Source of the DNA: an uncultured Synechococcus sp.
GTDB lineage: Bacteria; Cyanobacteriota; Cyanobacteriia; PCC-6307; Cyanobiaceae
DNA: 22,846 nucleotides
Direction of reading: 5' to 3'
NCBI GenBank assembly: GCA_913020095.1
Contig: CAJWAH010000003.1
Location: 1-22,846 of the forward strand
Shown in pieces: positions 20,638 to 22,846 of this stretch (position 1 is its first letter; each line of letters starts with the position of its first letter). Below the pieces are notes generated by a model that searched no databases, was not told where the DNA came from, and saw only the letters and a program-made list of their open reading frames with translations. A program made the translations under genes and the position numbers.

Positions 20638-21632
20638 GCGCCCAACAGCAGCGCGAGCTGCTGCAATCCAACCTGCCAGCTGAGGACAGCTTTCACGTCA
20701 AGCTCCAGCGCCAAAGCGGCCTGCAGGTGTTGCAACTCAACTTGGGCCGGCTGTGCAACATGCGCTGCAGCCACTGCCATGTGGATGCCGGTCCGGATCA
20801 GGCCCACACGCAGATGCCTGAGGCAGTGGTGCAGCAGTGCCTGGATGCCATCGAACGGCTCAAGCCGGAGCTGGTGGATCTCACCGGTGGTGCCCCGGAG
20901 CTGCATCAAAGCTTCCGCCAACTGGTGCGCCATGCCCGCTCCCTGGGCTGCCGGGTGATCGACCGCTGCAATCTGACGGTGTTGCTCCTGCCAGCCCTGG
21001 CCGATCTCGCCCCCTTCTTGGCGGAGCAACAGGTGGAGATCGTGGCCAGCCTGCCGGCACCAGAGGAGCTCAGCACCGACGCACAACGGGGTGATGGCAC
21101 CTGGCAAGACTCGCTCGAGGCCATGCGTTTACTCAATCGCCTCGGCTACGGCCAAGACGGCAGCGGCCTTGAACTCACCTTGATGAGCAACCCCGCAGGA
21201 GAAGAGCTGCAACAGCTCACCCCCTGCGACGAGATCCGCTGGCGCAAAACCCTGGCCGAGCTGGGGGTGACGTTTAACCACCTAATCGGACTCAACAACA
21301 TGCCGATTGCCAGGTTTTTGCTGGAGCTCGAGGAGCAACAGCGCACCACCACGTATTTGCAACGGCTGCGCCAGGCCTACAACCCCTGCAGCGTCTCAGG
21401 ACTGATGTGCCGCAGCACGTTGTCGGTGAGCCCGCAAGGGGAGCTGTTCGACTGTGACTTCAACCAGATGCTGGAGCTGCCGTTGCCGCTGAATCTGGCC
21501 AGCGTTGGCTTAAACGATCTGGGCGGCCGCGAGATCATCACTGGCAACCACTGCTACGGCTGCACCGCAGGGCAAGGCAGCAGCTGCAGTGGAGCCACCG
21601 CTACCAGCGCAGCATCCGCGTCATCAAATTGA
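20625..21632 (+). CDS. arsS: ArsS-like radical SAM protein (arsenosugar-type, Cys-rich C-terminus)
   Basis: This 335-residue radical SAM enzyme carries its 4Fe-4S motif as Cys44, Cys48 and Cys51 in LGRLCNMRCSHCHVDAGP, followed by LVDLTGGAPELH. The C-terminal half has auxiliary cysteines at 255, 262 and 277 (NPCSVSGLMC, LFDCDFNQML) and 310, 313 and 321 (NHCYGCTAGQGSSC), the hallmark of the radical SAM/Cys-rich family that includes ArsS of arsenosugar synthesis. In some bacteria this family contains selenocysteine; here the positions are Cys. No arsM methyltransferase is nearby in the window, so the substrate is inferred from the family. The start is TTG 20625, overlapping the branching-enzyme gene by 13 bases. 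The last ten codons overlap crtL on the other strand. Confidence 0.82.
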   Translation: MASLSAQQQRELLQSNLPAEDSFHVKLQRQSGLQVLQLNLGRLCNMRCSHCHVDAGPDQAHTQMPEAVVQQCLDAIERLKPELVDLTGGAPELHQSFRQLVRHARSLGCRVIDRCNLTVLLLPALADLAPFLAEQQVEIVASLPAPEELSTDAQRGDGTWQDSLEAMRLLNRLGYGQDGSGLELTLMSNPAGEELQQLTPCDEIRWRKTLAELGVTFNHLIGLNNMPIARFLLELEEQQRTTTYLQRLRQAYNPCSVSGLMCRSTLSVSPQGELFDCDFNQMLELPLPLNLASVGLNDLGGREIITGNHCYGCTAGQGSSCSGATATSAASASSN

Positions 21633-22846
21633 GCTCCCGGCCGCGGGGCTCCATCAAGCCCCAACGCACAGCGTTGGGTGCCGCACCAAACAGCTGCAGC
21701 ATCGTCTGCAGCAATTGAGGCGTTTCCAAGGTGTTGGCGAGAAAGCCAAACCACTGGGCATTGGGCAGCGCGAAGAACGTGGCAAAAAAGGCCCGCAGCT
21801 GGGCTTCGTTGAAACGCATCAACTTCTCCAGGCCAAAGCGATAGAGGCCATGGCGGCGGCGGAGTTCGGCCGGCCAGAGGCTCTGCCAACCCACTTGAGC
21901 CAACGCCAAACCCTGCTGCCCGGAGGCCATGGCTGCCGCCAAATCGGCCGCCAACTGGGGGCCGCGCCGCAACAGGCTGCCAATCATGTAGCCCGAGGCC
22001 GGATGCACCATCGAGGCGGCCCCTCCAAAGCCAACCACGGGCTGATGGCGATCCGGCAAAGCCGGGTTCATCGGGAACAGGCAATGCTCCACATGCTCCA
22101 CCGCCTCAATCGCAATGCCGCGATGGGCCAGACGCTGCTCCAGCCGTTGTTGCAGCGACACAAATGACAGAGCTGGAGCCGCCGCGAGAGAGGTCTCCTC
22201 GACAAAAAAGCGCCCTTGGCCCAGATCCATGGCGTAGAGAAAGGTGGGCGCCTGCTGACGCTGCTCAGGGCTGAGGTGATCACAGCGGTAGTCCATCAGC
22301 ACAAACTGATCGGGATCCACCGGCGGACGGCTAAAGCGACCCACCACGCCGTAGGCAGCCTGCCCAGCCACAGGGCCATCGTTGGGCCGCCTCACCAGGG
22401 CAGGGTCATGGCCACTGGCATCCACCACCAGCCGCGCCTGCAGGTTGTCGCCTGAGGCCGTTGTCAGCGTGGCGCCATCAGAGCCATGCTCAACGGCCTG
22501 CACCAGGTCATTGCAGTGCTGAACGCCTCCAGCGCTGAGGCCATCAAGCCAGTGCTGCTGTAAAGCCTGCTTATCAAAGAGTCCGTAATCACGGCCATGG
22601 CACACCTGGCCCTGCTCGTCACCATCGCCCGAGCCGAAATAGCTGACGGTGTTGCTCCAGCGGTGCTCCAGCAGCGCGCTGAGACCAAGAGCATCAACCT
22701 CTTCACCCCAGATGCCGTAGGTGTTGGGCCATGGAGCAGCTGGATCGTTTGGGGCCACCAAGGTGACCTCGAGCTGCTGCTTTGCCAGGGCCGCCGCTAT
22801 GCACAGTGCTGCTGGACCGCCACCAACAACGGCGACATCACGCCAT
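21601..22846 (-). CDS. crtL: Lycopene cyclase (partial, N-terminus beyond window)
   Basis: Cyclises the ends of lycopene, giving beta-carotene (or epsilon rings). The frame is open to the window edge, so the extreme N-terminus is missing. It starts within WRDVAVVGGGPAALCIAAAL, the FAD-binding Rossmann motif, followed by YGIWGEEVDALGL, the region LVVDASGHDP, FLYAMDLGQGRFFVEETSLAA (catalytic loop containing the FEET-type Glu-Glu), GFGGAASMVHPASGYMIGSLLRR and a C-terminal helical part. About 415 residues are visible. The CrtL plant-type family is clear. Beta versus epsilon specificity cannot be settled from the visible part; the beta enzyme is the likelier core gene. Its 3' end overlaps the convergent radical SAM gene by 32 bases. 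Confidence 0.92.
   Translation of the reverse strand, partial: WRDVAVVGGGPAALCIAAALAKQQLEVTLVAPNDPAAPWPNTYGIWGEEVDALGLSALLEHRWSNTVSYFGSGDGDEQGQVCHGRDYGLFDKQALQQHWLDGLSAGGVQHCNDLVQAVEHGSDGATLTTASGDNLQARLVVDASGHDPALVRRPNDGPVAGQAAYGVVGRFSRPPVDPDQFVLMDYRCDHLSPEQRQQAPTFLYAMDLGQGRFFVEETSLAAAPALSFVSLQQRLEQRLAHRGIAIEAVEHVEHCLFPMNPALPDRHQPVVGFGGAASMVHPASGYMIGSLLRRGPQLAADLAAAMASGQQGLALAQVGWQSLWPAELRRRHGLYRFGLEKLMRFNEAQLRAFFATFFALPNAQWFGFLANTLETPQLLQTMLQLFGAAPNAVRWGLMEPRGRELNLMTRMLRW

Overview
The window reads as chromosome of an alpha-cyanobacterium of the marine or brackish Synechococcus/Cyanobium group. This is inferred from several things: a KaiB-like-domain histidine kinase (SasA), a ferredoxin-NADP reductase with an N-terminal CpcD-like phycobilisome-linker domain, the zwf-opcA pair, a lycopene cyclase, GC-rich coding (about 60% or a little more by eye), very short intergenic gaps and frequent GTG/TTG starts. 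I see no transposase, integrase, phage gene, CRISPR array or rRNA. This looks like core genome, and no stretch longer than about 125 bases lacks a gene.

Layout. Bases 1-1207 (minus) hold the 5' part of a DUF2079 membrane protein that runs off the left edge. Divergent from it is sasA (1250-2362), then tRNA-Glu(TTC) at 2416-2488 and a hairpin at 2521-2546. A START-like (SRPBCC) gene on minus (2548-3099) is divergent from petH (3222-4388). A plus-strand run follows: zwf, opcA, cobB/cbiA, acylphosphatase, a histidine phosphatase and a GAP/Sap-like membrane protein (4493-10392). A minus-strand run of five genes (14387 down to 10385) holds folD, a small hypothetical, crtE, a divergent-PAP2 protein and a RecD-like helicase. 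A 7TM-HD (PgpH-like) protein (14430-16517, plus) converges on a minus-strand leuA plus ABC-permease pair (18968-16522). The right end has a GH57 branching-enzyme-like gene and an ArsS-like radical SAM gene (plus). The latter overlaps the 3' end of a lycopene cyclase gene (minus) that runs off the right edge.

How the genes fit together. SasA relays Kai-clock timing to the response regulator RpaA, and zwf is a known RpaA target in Synechococcus elongatus. Zwf with its partner OpcA makes NADPH by the oxidative pentose phosphate route in the dark, FNR makes NADPH in the light, and the GH57 enzyme acts on the glycogen store. The window therefore groups a clock output kinase with redox and carbon-storage genes. 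The remaining genes serve cofactors (cobalamin, folate, tRNA-Glu for protein and tetrapyrrole synthesis), carotenoids (GGPP synthase, lycopene cyclase) and leucine.

I did not find a clear new multi-gene system. The most interesting signals are regulatory or gene-boundary ones: a tandem 8-mer repeat next to an 11-bp stem that would bury the zwf start, a perfect inverted repeat abutting the petH -10 box, a helicase with no standard start codon upstream of its Walker A strand, and a radical SAM protein whose C-terminal tail is encoded inside the opposing carotenoid gene.
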